From Harmonia axyridis (taxonomy: Eukaryota > Arthropoda > Insecta > Coleoptera > Coccinellidae): a DNA stretch of 64,000 nt. Below, piece by piece: positions 11,300 to 22,075 of this stretch (position 1 is the first letter of the stretch; every line of letters begins with the position of its first letter). The DNA lies in NCBI RefSeq assembly GCF_914767665.1, contig NC_059502.1, positions 40,039,812 to 40,103,811 of the forward strand, read 5' to 3'. The notes under the pieces were generated by a model. It had not been told where the DNA came from and did no database searches. It saw only the letters and a program-made list of their open reading frames with translations. The position numbers and the translations under genes were made by a program.

Positions 11300-11560
11300 T
11301 ATGAGTGTTATCAATGATATTATTTACATGTTTAATCTTTATTACTGTGAGAGAGTAGTTGGGTTGAACTATTTTGTTTTTTGAATATTTTGAAATAAGG
11401 AAGGAATAAAACCACAATATATGTACGTTAGTTTTGTGAACTTGCTATTTGTAATGTTTATATTTAATATATATTGCAGATCCTTGAGAAAGGTAAGAAG
11501 TCTTACCGAAAGCTTGGATGATATAAAAGTGTATCACTGAATTTCCTAGATCGAAACATC
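11300..11560 (+). mobile_element. Penelope-like element terminal fragment with hairpin
   Basis: At 11,481-11,520 the sequence reads GATCC, TTGAGAAA, GGTAAG-AAGT-CTTACC, GAAAGC. The hairpin followed by GAAA sits exactly as in the PLE hammerhead-like motifs, but the stem bases differ and the core is degenerate (CUUGAGA instead of CUGANGA). The flanks are AT-rich and contain no RT. Best read as the end of a different PLE family. Confidence 0.4.
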
Positions 11561-11574
11561 CTAACATTGTTATC

Positions 11575-11576
<2 letters not shown>

Positions 11577-11624
<48 letters not shown>
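11577..11624. repeat. (TA)n microsatellite
   Basis: TA repeats followed by a run of T. Further TA tracts at 11,711-11,745 and 11,882-11,919 bracket the neighbouring repeat pieces. Confidence 0.9.
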
Positions 11625-11639
<15 letters not shown>

Positions 11640-11640
11640 C

Positions 11641-11708
11641 ACTTCACACAGCAGTCTGTGGATTTTGCAGAAACAACCGGACGCGAGCGTCAAGATTGTT
11701 TCTGTTTG

Positions 11709-11710
<2 letters not shown>
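11641..11710 (-). repeat. 70-bp hairpin cassette inside (TA)n, copy 2
   Basis: Reverse complement of 2,827-2,896 with one or two differences, again enclosed by TA tracts. Nested stems CAGAAACAA/TTGTTTCTG and GACG/CGTC are conserved. Confidence 0.6.
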
Positions 11711-11747
<37 letters not shown>

Positions 11748-11769
11748 AAATGTGATAATTTCCTAAAGT

Positions 11770-11878
11770 AATTAATAAACAATGGTTTAAGGGGTGTTGG
11801 AAAACTTCAATTGTTACTAACTTCTTTATTTCATCAGTCGACGTTTCGATCCTTGGTTGGGATCTTCTTCAGGACTTC

Positions 11879-11882
<4 letters not shown>
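11770..11882 (-). mobile_element. Penelope-like terminal fragment with hammerhead-like motif
   Basis: Shows the same order as the ends of the PLE palindrome (ttctttatttcat, gtcgacgtttcgatcc, cttcttcaggac) but with a different hairpin. On the minus strand, 11,837-11,875 reads GTC-CTGAAGA-A-GATCC-loop-GGATC-GAAAC-GTC-GAC. Stem II here is GAUCC/GGAUC, against GGUCCC/GGGAUC in the palindrome, so a G-U pair there is an A-U pair here. No coding sequence accompanies it. Confidence 0.5.
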
Positions 11883-11919
<37 letters not shown>

Positions 11920-11923
<4 letters not shown>

Positions 11924-12406
11924 CCAACGGACGTATTCAGTCCCGTTAAACTTGGCAGGCTTGGCACAATATTTGAAACACCCTGTGTGATATTTCTCAA
12001 ATTCAAGATATGCACGATATTCCAACATCATTCTTGTTTGAGAAAGTGAATTGAGTATACGCATAGGATATTCACAGTAAAAATAATTCACGTAATTGTG
12101 ACTAAGGAAATTCTCTCTTTTTTTCGGTTTTTTCTTAATATTTTGAAAACTATGAGGACTAATGCAATTATTTTAGCAAAGAGTAATTCAGAATGAAACT
12201 CTTGATGATATCTGAAACATAAAATGAAAAAAGAGTTTTTTTAGAAATTTTTTTTTATTCTTGTATAACCGGAAGTGCCAGAACTTCGAAAATATTTTAG
12301 CTGGATAGGCCATCATAAATAATTTCATATTCCGAATTTTCAGATTTCAAATCGGCCCCGTTCTCCAGAAACGTTTTAAAGGCCGTCGAACTTGAAACAC
12401 CCTGTA

Positions 12407-12410
<4 letters not shown>
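11920..12410 (+). repeat. Dispersed repeat ending ACACCCTGTATA
   Basis: A non-coding stretch between two TA tracts, with 'gaaacaccctgtgtgatat' inside and 'gaaacaccctgtatattt' at its end. The word ACACCCTGTATA also ends a repeat near 55,466-55,480 and resembles the end of DR1. This looks like the terminal word of a group of arthropod interspersed repeats; the family is not identified. Confidence 0.4.
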
Positions 12411-12441
<31 letters not shown>

Positions 12442-12537
12442 ATTATTATTATTATTATTAATTACATGATATGAGTTGAGGTAATCCTATATAACTCATC
12501 TAATACAAAAAATTAACAGTAAGCAACAAACAACACT

Positions 12538-15322
12538 CAGCCACAGTCACTATAATTATTCTTGAAAGAGTTCACGCTTTGGGATGCAATGATCTCGACG
12601 GGCAGTCTGTTCCACTCTTCAAAAACTCTGTTGGACAAAAATTGTTGACGGGCTCTTGTCCTGAACTGCTCTCTGTATGGTTTCAGATGGTGACCTCTCA
12701 GGTGACTATGGAGGATTCAGGACAAAAAGACTGGACAGGTCAACACCGAAAAATCCGTTTAGGGCTCTAAATGTAACAATCAAATCACCTCTGCTTCTAC
12801 GCCTCTGAAATTCAGTGATTCCCATGATATTCAATCTTTCGGAATAAGATGGTCTATTCCTATCAAGTCCGTAGGGTAAGCGTGTTGCTCTCCGTTGAAG
12901 TCTCTCCAATAACTCCATGTCTCGGTGGAAGGTTGGAAACCAAGCAGGACCCGCGAACTCAATAATGGGTCTGACGTAGGACTTATATAACAGGGAGGCA
13001 GTTGCAGGGCTGCAACCACGAAATGTGCTTTCAATAAGGTACAGAGCCCTTCCAGCTCGTCTTGTGACATTCAGGGTATGCTGGGACCAACTAAGGTCCG
13101 CCGTTACTGTGAGAACAAGATCACAATGACTTCTTGTGGTTTCGAGCACGTGTCCGTTGATGGAATATTGTGATTTCGGGTTATTATTGCCGAGATGCAT
13201 CACCTTACACTTTTCCAGATTGAGGGGCAGCATCCAGTCCCTGCACCATTCATTCAGGATATTCAGATCAGCCTGTAGAACCATGGGTTTTTCAATGAAC
13301 AATTATAAATTTTCATGTCGTCAGCATAAGCTACCACATTAGACTTCAGCATGAACGGCAAATCAGAAACATAGAGAAGAAAGAGCAAAGGACCCAAAAC
13401 TGAGCCCTGAGGCACTCCACTACACACAGGTCTTGAGGTGGAAAAATCGTTCCCCACCCTAACACTGAACTCCCCACCCTAACACTGAACTCCCGTCCCG
13501 TCAGGAAAGCTTCGATCCAAAGCAGAACATTTCCCGCGATACCCAGGTGTCTCAACTTGAATAGTAAGCGGCGAAGTGGAACCCGATCGAAAGCCTTGGA
13601 AAAATCCAAGTAAATAATATCGACTGGCTCACCAGCGTCGACCATTCTGGTCCAATCATTCACGCAGGAAAGCAAGTTAGTTAGAATGGACCTGCCAGGG
13701 ACAAAACCATGTTGTGCTGGAGGTATTAACCCGTTCTCCAGGGCAAACTTAAGTAGTTGTTCTTGTATAATCCGCTTTAATACCTTACATGGAACCGATG
13801 TCAAGCTTATAGGTCGATAATTTGCTGCAGATTCTCTATCGCCCTTCTTATAAATTGGTGTTACAGAGGCTGAGACCCAGGAAGATAGCAGACAATGCGA
13901 GCGGAGCGACTCCTGATAAATAAGAGATAGAGGTAACGCAAGTAAACTCGCACATTTTCGTAAAATGGCAGGAGATAATCCATCGCGCCCTGGTGAGGAA
14001 TCCTTGAGGGTAGAGAGATGTCTCAACACCATATCCTGAGAAATCTCCACGAAATCAAAGGTGGGAACACACCTGGGGATCCCTAGCCCCGGCATTGGTC
14101 CGTCTGGTTCTCGGGAGAAAGAAGCCTCGAAACTATCTGCAAAAACTTCCGCTGATTCTTGATGCAGTTCACACAATGTTTCATCAGCTCTACGAATCCT
14201 GGGCGTCGAAACCTTCGTCTTGATGGTGGACCTCACGAATTTTTAGAATTTCTTTCTGTCTTTCTGTGATGAAGCTATCTTATCTTCCAACTGCCTTTTC
14301 GCCGACTTTGACATACTCTTGAGCTCCCTAGAGTAAATCCGGTGATTCACATAATCTTGAGAACGGAGGTGACGTCTATATTTCTGCCATAATGCTTTTT
14401 TGTGACGAATCATTTGCAATATATCCCTGCCGATCCAAGGCTTCAAGGGGTTCCGTTTAGATGTTTTTATTGAGGTGTTAGTAGACATTGAACTGTTGAG
14501 AACCTCCAAGAATGCCCCCCACATGCTCTCAACATTTCCGACCAACAAGTTTCGCCAATCTATTTTCTCCAGATCTCGATTGAGGTCGTGATAGATTATT
14601 TGTTTGAAGGTTTTATTCGTACATTTTGGAGGATTGGTTGTGAATAAATGGAGGTTTGATTTCAGCACCAAATGATCAGACTTCCCAAATGGTGGTAAAT
14701 ATTCCAAATCAGAGAGGATGTTCTCATCTGTTTCCATTAAAAGGTCTAGTAAGGAAGGCCGCTGTCCCATACGAATTCGGGTTGGCTCAGTCACAATTTG
14801 TGAAAAACTGGAACTAATGATAACATTCACAAACTCTGATGCGGGTGAGTTTACAGGTGGTAATGTTGTTAAAGGCCAGGAAATGTCAGGAAAATTGAAA
14901 TCACCTGCTACTACAACAGATTGCTTGGTGTTGGATAAATGAGAAAGATGCCGAAATAATGTATCATCGTGGCTGGACTGACGAGGGCGATATATGCAGG
15001 CCAGTGTTATTCCTAGTCCACAAATATCCAGAAAAACATTATCAATTCCAGGTGTATTGATACTAGATACAGACAGATGAAAGTCAAGTAAATTCTCATC
15101 TCTCATGAAAACACAGACTCCAGCATGTCCTGGGGTTACAACACTATCGCTGCGGAAAATAGAATAACCAGGTATTGATACAGCTACATCAGGAATAGAT
15201 GGTTTGAGCCAAGTCTCAGTAAACAGTAAAAATGTAGGAGAATTAAGCTGGACGAATGCTAAGATTTCATTTAATTTAGATGGTAAACTTTGCACATTAG
15301 AGTATACAATATTCCAGTTCAA
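12538..15322 (-). pseudogene. LINE B ORF2: APE endonuclease and reverse transcriptase (frameshifted)
   Basis: The APE-type endonuclease spans 15,322-14,243 with NVQSLPSKLNEI, FTETWLKPSI, YRPRQSSHDD, VAGDFNFPDISW and GKSDHL. The RT follows in three frames: IYLDFSKAFDRVP (~13,600), GVPQGSVLGPLLFLLYVSDL (~13,400), the catalytic box YADD (~13,320), then the thumb and a C-terminus running to a stop at 12,538 through RVFEEWNRLP. At 13,450-13,490 a 20-base word is duplicated in tandem, which causes one of the shifts. About 930 codons in all, the usual ORF2 length. The gene makes the nick and primes reverse transcription at the target; this copy is dead. Confidence 0.9.
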
Positions 15323-15573
15323 ATTGATATTTAGTTTTTTGATGCCACAGTAGGTTGAACAGGAACAATCTTCGGCGAACCTTTAACATATTTTATGGTA
15401 ATTCAATGATTAAAGTTAATAAAAATTTACTTTCATGTTTTGCATTTCAAATAATTGAAATTATATTTAAACACTTTCTTTTTTTTACAACTTTCTCAAT
15501 ATTTAATTACTTATCCCAATTTTTATCTTGTCATCTAGACGCTCCTCCACTGTGATCTCTGATTTAATCCCTC

Positions 15574-16406
15574 CTATAAAAACCTCTTACGAAGTTTCTT
15601 CATTGTTTCGCCTCTTAATGGTGTATTCTTGGATGACATATTTGTTTTTTGACAAGCTAATTTCGATGTTGTTGCCTTGACTTCTATTTCAGTTTCAGTT
15701 GGTACCGCACAGGATGAGTCGTTTTCTTCTTCTTCCGTGAGTTCGTTTCCGCCTTCCTCTTCCTCTATTAGAGGTGTGTGGGGAGCACTTCTTGCTTTTT
15801 CTTCCTCTTCAGTGTTTTCCAAATCTACTACCGTATATACTCTTTTTTCAATTATCAACTTATTTCCCCTTATGTATGCTTCCTTACCCTGTTGTCTAGC
15901 CTTCTTGAGAAATTAAGTTAGCGTTTTTATTTCTTCACGTTGGTTGACAGTAAGGTCATTTGCAATGGATACACCCGTTCCTTTCAATTTTTTGGCGTTT
16001 TTAAAAGCTGTCTTTTTTTCTGATGAGAGATCAGCTCGATCTTTATTGGGCTATTTTCAGTCTTTCCCAATTTGAAAAGGTCGTTTATCTCAAATTCCTC
16101 CAGTTTAACGTCCAAAAATTGGCTTATTTCATCGCAGACTGATTTTGTTATTGTTTCATCATTCTTCTTCTTCAACCCAAATACGATTATATTGTTTTTA
16201 TTGTGATTTCTGTTGCTTTGCTCCAATTGCTCCCTCAATTGTAAATTTTCCTCTTCCAAATTATTTATCCTGTTTTTTAGGTTCTGTATTTCCAAAATGA
16301 GCCTTGTTTTGGATGCGGTGATCCTATTTTTAACTCCCTTCGTGTTTTGATTATTTCGTCCAATAATTTCTTAGCCGAAATAACATCCACTGCGTTATCA
16401 GACATT
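15574..16406 (-). pseudogene. LINE B ORF1: coiled-coil RNA-binding protein (frameshifted)
   Basis: Starts MSDNAVDVISAKKLLDEI at 16,406, shifts frame near 16,295, then gives a coiled coil (IQNLKNRINNLEEENLQLRE) followed by an RRM-like segment (NIIVFGLKKKNDE). After another break it ends in an acidic tail (EEEEGGNELTEEEEN) at ~15,700-15,800. This is the coiled coil plus RRM plan of LINE ORF1 proteins that coat element RNA. The 250 bases between ORF1 and ORF2 are non-coding. Confidence 0.7.
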
Positions 16407-16559
16407 CTACCACGAGTGATCCGCAACTGTATGGAACTCCTTATCCCGATCAGTCAGCTGGGCATGATGAAAATTGATAACTTGATGGTGAGAGAAAGTC
16501 CCAATTCTTGTTATTAATCCAGCTTTATTAGTGTCATTTGAAACTTATGGCCCTATGTA

Positions 16560-18603
16560 ACAACAGCCCTATATAGCCACCGATTTACTTCACAACTTTG
16601 TCACAAAAATTTTGTCTTCTCAAATTCCGTATTCTTGTAGAATTCGGTAGATTTGTACAGGAGCACTAAAATTACGTCTTTATTCTGCGAGAGCAATAGT
16701 CAATACTAAAGCAGATGATTTCTTCGGGTTCAATTTCAATGAATGTTTTGCTGCGATGTCCGCTAGTCGATTCAGATCATCATTCATTCTTAATGCTGCA
16801 TAATTTAAGTCCCTTCATGCATATCGAATAAATTCCGTTAATTGGGTGGTGTAAACCAAAAAAAGGAGCGGACCAAGGACTGAGCCTTTGAGAACACCAT
16901 CCAGAACATCTCCAGCATGGAAGACTTTCTCACTCAGCCTAACACTCTGAGATCGTCCTGTAAGATATGACTCGAAGAGTCGAAGAGCATCTCCGAGGAC
17001 TCCACAAGATCTTAAAATAGCTAAAAGAATATCATGCTTAACCGTATCGAAAGCCCTGCTGAAGTCCAGCAGAAACAGGGCAACACACTTCGACTCATCA
17101 AGTGAATGCAGGATATCATCAGTTACCCCCAGCAGTGCACCAGTAGAGCTTTATCACGGACGAAAACCTGACTGCACTGCAGGCAAAATCGAATTATTTT
17201 CGCGATATTCGGCAAGTTTGGATAAACCAGACAGAATGCTGATGGGTCTTAGATCGGATAGCTCCTTAGGATGATAATAATAATAATGAACTTTATTTCC
17301 ACAAATAGAAGTACAAACATGTAGTATTCGAGTTGTAGCTTGATTGTGAAAAAACGCGGAGTCCAGTCATTTGCGTGCATATCCTGCTCAACACAATTGG
17401 GAATAGGCGTAATCTGAGCGTGCTTCCAGGAAGCTGGGAATTTGGAACTAAGCAAAATAGAGTTGAAGATGTTCAAAATAAATGGTAGAACTTGAGGACA
17501 ACAGATTTTAATGAAGGATATCGAAATATTTTCGTAACCAGGAGCACTATTTTTGATTTTCTGCAACTATTTCAGGATAGTTTCTTCATCAACAAGACGA
17601 AAACTATGTAAACTGTTCAGAGCAAATGAGATTGTCCCTATAATAATCGAGAACCGAACTATCTGAACCTGGGGATGTATTTTTCAGAAAATAATCATTT
17701 ATTTCATCAGTGTCATGAAAATTCAGATCCTACCGTGATTTGTTCGAAATTCCTAACGATTTGAGTGCTTTCCATTGTTCCTTACTAAAACTATTCATGG
17801 TGATACATTGAAAATATAATCGCTTCTCCCTAGTTATGGCATGATTTACCATATCACGCAAACGCTTGTATTCGTCCCACATAACCTGCGTTTTTTTTTT
17901 ATATGTCGTGCTTTAGCCCTATTTTTTTCCTTCATCAAACCCCTTATTTCATCAGTCATACACGGAGCATGCCTTTTCGATGCTCTAATAACTCTTGCAG
18001 GAAAATATTTATCAAATAAAACCGCTAGATTATCCGAAAAAAATTTCACCTTCTCTTCAACATCGTACATGTGGAAAAATCTGCATCTGTAATATCATCG
18101 AAAAGCAATCTCTCATTAAACCCTCTGCAATCTGACAGTGAAAATTCGTGGTTAAATCTTCGGTTTCTGTACTCTCGCCTTACATGATATACATTCATGC
18201 AAAGAAAAGTTAGATGGACACGAGAAGGTCGTAGAAACAATGCCATTTTTATTGCACAATATCACACATCAATCAGAGAATCTGAAGAAGGCGTTATATG
18301 AGTTGGCCCCCGAATGAGTTGATTCATACCAATAGAGGAAAGCATTGAACCGAAATACTTTACCGAAGGTAAATTAGCATCAAGAAAGTTAACGTTAACA
18401 TCGCCAACACAAATTACATCCAGACAGCGCATGAGTTAAACTAGTTTCCAGAACTTCAATAAAGAGTTTAGAAGGCAAGTGAGGTGGTTTATAAACAACG
18501 GCAGTTACGAAGGATATTCCATTATATTGAATTTTGACAAATAACTGTTCTATATCAGAATTGTTTGGAACATCAAACAGTTCAAACCGAAATCTGTCAT
18601 GAA
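16560..18603 (-). pseudogene. LINE A ORF2, downstream part (endonuclease remainder and RT)
   Basis: The frame resumes at 18,603 with IHDRFRFELFDVPNNSDIEQ, an APE-endonuclease segment, then AVVYKPPHLPS, the linker MTDEIRGLMKEKNRAKAR (~17,950) and RT pieces: NSAPGYENISISFIKICCP (~17,550), LFLLDFSRAFDTVKHDILL (~17,070) and KGSVLGPLLFLVYTTQL (~16,870). The [FY]xDD box is missing through a small deletion before ~16,830. The upstream half of the endonuclease is 16 kb away at 34,974-35,200; the mariner-like element lies between them. Several stops and shifts make it inactive. Confidence 0.8.
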
Positions 18604-18710
18604 TATAAAGGGTATTTTTTTAGAGCTATAGAACTTTAAATTGCAATAAAACAACGATGGATTTTTCGATTGACATGAATTTTATTTATCCGCAAGATAA
18701 TCTTGTGGCA

Positions 18711-19434
18711 TTACATTTTAAATATGATTTTTGGTATATGACCGCCACGGCTGGCTCGGATGTAGTCCAATCTGGACGTCCAATTTTCGTTGACTTTTTC
18801 CAACATTTGTGGCCGTATATCGGCAATAACACGGCGAATGTTGTCTTCCAAATGCTCAAGGGTTTGTGGCTTATCCGCATAGACCAATGACTTTACATAG
18901 CCCAACAGAAAGTAGTCTAGCGGTGTTAAATCACAAGATCTTGGAGGCCAATTCACAGGTCCAAAACGTGAAATTAGGCGGTCACCAAACGTGTTTTTCA
19001 ATAAATCGATTGTGGCACGAGCTGTGTGACATGTTGCGCCGTCTCGTTGGAACCACAGCTCCTGGACATCATGGTTGTTCAATTCAGGAATGAAAAAGTT
19101 AGTAATCATGGCTCTATACCGATCACCATTGACTGTAACGTTCTGGCCATCATCGTTTTTGGAGAAGTACGGACCAATGATTCCACCAGCCCATAAAGCG
19201 CACCAAACAATAAATTTTTCTGGATGTAACTGTGTTTCGACATACACTCGAGGATTAGCTTCACTCCAAATGCGGCAGTTTTGTTTATTGACGTAGCCAT
19301 TCAATAAGAAGTGCGCTTCATCGCTAAACAAAATAAAATGGACGTACTGCGTGATACGTATTCCGCACAGAACCATTATTTTTGAAATAAAATTGCACTA
19401 TTTGCAAGCGTTGTTCAGGCGTGAGTCTATTCAT
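18711..19434 (-). pseudogene. Mariner-like DDE transposase, internally deleted
   Basis: A start at 19,434 gives MNRLTPEQRLQIVQFYFKNN, the N-terminal HTH of this mariner group. About 25 codons later it joins, out of frame, to the catalytic domain: LFSDEAHFLLNGYVN (first D), FQRDGATCHTARA (second D), WPPRSCDLTPLDYFL (third D), ending IIFKM at 18,711. Between the second and third D are 36 residues. The linker and second HTH are missing, so this is an internal-deletion derivative with a frameshift. All three catalytic aspartates are still readable. Known function of the family: cut-and-paste transposition into TA. Confidence 0.85.
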
Positions 19435-19729
19435 GATGAATTGCCAAACCAAACTGAGAATAAGAGCCCGTTCACATGACAAGCGCTCAGCGCGCGTTTT
19501 GACAACGCGCGTTTACAAGTACATGAATTTTCTTCGAAGCGTACACACGCGCGTTTTTATGGAGCGCTGTTCTAGCGCTTGCCCGTAGTAAGCGCGCGTT
19601 GGCTCGCGCTTTGAGATCATAGGTTTCTAATGTAACCGTTCAGATGAGCGCGCTTGCACGAGCTGATAGATGCCAGAGACGTATTTACGTATTTTCCTTC
19701 AATCCGTTCGGTCAGAAATATTTCGAAAT

Positions 19730-20034
19730 GGAACCGGACGCTCCTAAATTATTCATAGATGAAATTGAGAATTTTCCTGTAATATGCGACATGACAAGTA
19801 GTGTACATTCAGATAAAAACTCAAGGAGACGGGCTTGGGAAAAACTCGTCAATATCCTGTGAAGGAGATGCTAATGAAGAAAAAAAATGTATTATAGGAC
19901 CACATAAAAATGATAATAGCTAACAGCAATCTAGTGTATCAAATGATTTAGCCCATTATTATACTACATCAATGGGATCTTCATCGCCTGCACAAACTAA
20001 TGCCAGCAATGAATCGGAGATTTTTTACGAGTAA
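19730..20034 (+). pseudogene. Harbinger accessory MADF/Myb-SANT protein (broken)
   Basis: From the internal ATG at 19,730: MEPDAPKLFIDEIENFPVI then DMTSSVHSDKNSRRRAWEKL, the start of a MADF (Myb/SANT-like) domain. A stop falls at 19,862. Downstream, to a stop at 20,034, a matching C-terminal tail with SSPAQTNASNESEIFYE is readable in another frame. MADF proteins of Harbinger elements bind the ends and carry the transposase to the nucleus. The usual tryptophan in the 'PVIWD' position is C here. Confidence 0.65.
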
Positions 20035-20120
20035 CGAAATGTTTCCTTTTTTCTTTAAATTTCAATTTTAAATTTGAATTCAAGTATTGATTTATAAATA
20101 AGTTAGTTTTGATAAAAAAC

Positions 20121-20386
20121 CTATCTTAGTGTAATTATGAGTTTTTCTTCAGGTGCAATACAATATCGCACAGCGTTTTTATCTGCTACGAGTTCATCGT
20201 TTATGAGAGCCACTAAATCATCAAATGACTTGATGGACATTCTAAAGTAGTTGAAAAATTTGGGCTCGAATTGCCTCAACTTGGGTTACAAAATTATGTA
20301 CTGGCTTTCAGTCAGCCTGTATGAAAAAATTGGGTGAACCCAATATCTACGTCTTCTGTCTCGTTGTTGCTGCCGTCGGTATCAAA
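20121..20386 (-). pseudogene. Harbinger transposase N-terminal fragment
   Basis: Minus strand: a basic stretch RRQQQRDRRRRYWVHPIF, one in-frame stop, then FNYFRMSIKSFDDLVALIND and CIAPEEKLIITLR followed by a stop at 20,121. This is the N-terminal region that precedes the DDE domain in PIF/Harbinger nucleases (FRMS..SFDDL...PEE.L.ITLR). The catalytic part is absent, so this is a non-autonomous deletion derivative. Confidence 0.65.
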
Positions 20387-20455
20387 TCACCGTTAAAACT
20401 ATTTCTACTTCCATCTTTGACAATTGTAGAATTCAAACTGAATACGGGCGGACAC

Positions 20456-20528
20456 GGCAACGCGCGTTCAGTGCTTGGCAACGCGCGTTCAGTGCTTGGC
20501 AACGCTCGTTCAGCGCTTGGCAACGCGC
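20456..20528 (+). repeat. Harbinger subterminal 21-bp tandem repeats
   Basis: Three and a half copies of a 21-base unit, ggcaacgcgcgttcagtgctt, in a CpG-rich stretch. A shorter version with the same left flank (gtagaattcaaactgaatac) lies at 34,751-34,815. Such GC-rich subterminal repeats are probable transposase or MADF binding sites (inference). Confidence 0.6.
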
Positions 20529-20619
20529 ACCATGTGAATGTTTTGTTAATGAAATATATGTTTTCAATTGTTTTTAAAATACGGCTCAGTAAAAAGCCAG
20601 TTCTTCAGTTTTCTTCTTC

Positions 20620-21010
20620 GTCAGCCTTCCCTTATCCACTCCTGGATGTAGGCCTCTTTCATGTTCCTCCATGCTTTCCTGTCCTGAGCTATCTGAAACC
20701 ATCTATTTCCCGCATACTGCTTTATATCATCGAGCCATCTTCTCTGTGGTCTACCTACACTGCGTTCCGTCGTTCTTGGTCGCCAGTGTGTTACTTTATA
20801 TGTCCATCTCGATTTGTTCTGTCGAGCCACGTGTCCTGCCCACTGCCACTTCAATTCTGCAACACCCGCTATAATATCTACGACTCTACTTCTTTGTCGG
20901 ATTTCTTCATTCCTTTTTCTGTCTCTTAGACTGACATTGAGCATAGTTCTTTCCATCGCTCTCTGCATCACCGTCAGCTGGTCTGCGGTCTTCTTAGTTA
21001 TTGCCAGAGG
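20620..21010 (-). pseudogene. RTE-type LINE reverse transcriptase, C-terminal fragment
   Basis: Minus strand: ITKKTADQLTVMQRAMERTM, VSLRDRKRNEEIRQRSRV, ELKWQWAGHVARQ, then RWLDDIKQYAGNRW. This is the C-terminal tail of insect RTE-like endonuclease-reverse transcriptases. The preceding residues of the same protein are at 21,371-21,471; an RpL6 processed pseudogene sits between. The element 3' end is near 20,590. Confidence 0.8.
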
Positions 21011-21370
21011 TATGTTATTGGTACTCAGACTAAAATTGATTTGAGTGATGTTAAGATACCAGAACACATTAATGATGATTACTTCAAGAGGATGAGGGAA
21101 AAGAGAGCCGAGAAAGAGGAAGGCGACATCTTCCAAACCAAGAAAGAGGGATACAAAGCTAGTGAGCAACGTAAAGAGGATCAGAAGGTTGTTGATTCAT
21201 TGATTCATGAAGCAATTAGGAAACACGCCGATAAAAAAATACTTTTAGCTTATCTATCTGCTATGTTCGGTTTGAAATCTTCTCAATACCCACATAGGCT
21301 CAAATTTTAATTTAAGACTCCAGTATGTTATGATGATTAAATATTGGATATAAAATTAAAAAAAAAAAAA
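21011..21370 (+). pseudogene. RpL6: Processed pseudogene of ribosomal protein L6
   Basis: Plus strand from 21,011: YVIGTQTKIDLSDVKIPEHI, NDDYFKRMREKR, EGDIFQTKKEGYKASEQRK, and the C-terminal ending YPHRLKF with a stop at ~21,310. This is the last ~100 residues of eL6 (large ribosomal subunit). It is intronless, 5'-truncated and followed by a short 3' UTR and an A tract at ~21,358-21,370: a retrocopy made by a LINE machinery. It interrupts the RTE frame between codons for GLETMA and ITKKTAD. A short word (gcca) is shared at both borders. The frame is open but truncated, so no function is expected. Confidence 0.85.
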
Positions 21371-21471
21371 TTAAATTAGCCATAGTTTCCAGGCCATATG
21401 TCGCTACCGGTAATATGCAGGCATCGAAAACTTTCCTTTTAAGGTTTATTGGGATGTCGTTATTCCTGAAT
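21371..21471 (-). pseudogene. RTE LINE RT fragment between RpL6 copy and LINE C
   Basis: Minus strand reads RNNDIPINLKRKVFDACILP then VATYGLETMA, the RTE segment immediately before the C-terminal tail at 20,620-21,010. Its upstream continuation is at 26,165-26,258, beyond LINE C. Confidence 0.75.
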
Positions 21472-21599
21472 AGATAGATAGATAGATAGATAATTTATTG
21501 ATGCTCTTTTACAAAAATTCATTGTATTGCACACGTCACAGGATTCGATAAAAAGTACAACTTCGAAATGATATAAATCATTTCTCATCATTGTCAGAA

Positions 21600-22075
21600 T
21601 ATAAAAATAATAGAGATAACTTAATATAGTTATACAATTCTTAAATGATACAAAGTATCATTGTCAAAATATAAAGGCATTACTCAATAAACTTCGAACT
21701 TCGAAATTGAATAGAGCATTTCTCATCAATGTCAGAATATAAAAATAGTTGGAATAACTCAATAAAGTTATACAATTCTTAAATGATACAGAGTATCATT
21801 GTCAAAATATAAAATAAAAATGCATTACTCAATAAAGTAATACGACTATGAATGATATAGAATACCATTCCTCATTACAAATATTACAGCACAAAGAATA
21901 AATTAATTTAAAAGAGATTAAAATTGGAATAACTCAATAAAGTTATACAATTCTTAAATGATACATAGTATCATTGTCAAAATATAAAAGCATTACTCAA
22001 TAAAGTAATACGACTATGAATGATATAAAATACCATTCCTCCTTACAAACATTACAACACAAAGAATAAATTAAT
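21600..22075 (-). repeat. LINE C 3' UTR with tandem stem-loops
   Basis: Three degenerate tandem units (a clear 175-base period between 21,751 and 21,926). Each carries short perfect hairpins. Plus-strand examples: AATGATAC-AAA-GTATCATT near 21,645, with loops AGA and ATA in other units; ATAACT-CAATAA-AGTTAT at ~21,753 and ~21,928; ATTACT-CAATAA-AGTAAT at ~21,826 and ~21,990. The last two share the loop but differ by a compensatory A-T to T-A swap in the stem. Likely RNA structures for RT recognition (inference). Confidence 0.65.

Larger units (their letters stand above)
12441..16540 (-). mobile_element. CR1-like non-LTR retrotransposon (LINE B), near full length
   Basis: Minus-strand LINE with ORF1 (~16,406-15,574), ORF2 (15,322-12,538) and a 3' end made of (ATT)n at 12,443-12,462. 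A simple-repeat tail instead of poly(A), the coiled-coil ORF1 and the order endonuclease-RT fit the CR1/Rex1/L2 part of the Jockey group; clade placement is tentative. The 5' boundary at ~16,540 is uncertain, where it meets the RT remnant of LINE A. Confidence 0.75.

Noticed and set aside
11567..11755. Frame translating to IYIYIY and poly-Phe
   Set aside because: Pure (TA)n and T-run translation.
19730..20034. A domesticated MADF transcription factor
   Set aside because: It lies between Harbinger ends, beside a Harbinger transposase fragment, and is interrupted by stops.
20321..20929. 202-codon plus-strand frame
   Set aside because: Antisense of the RTE RT tail plus Harbinger subterminal repeats; no coherent homology.
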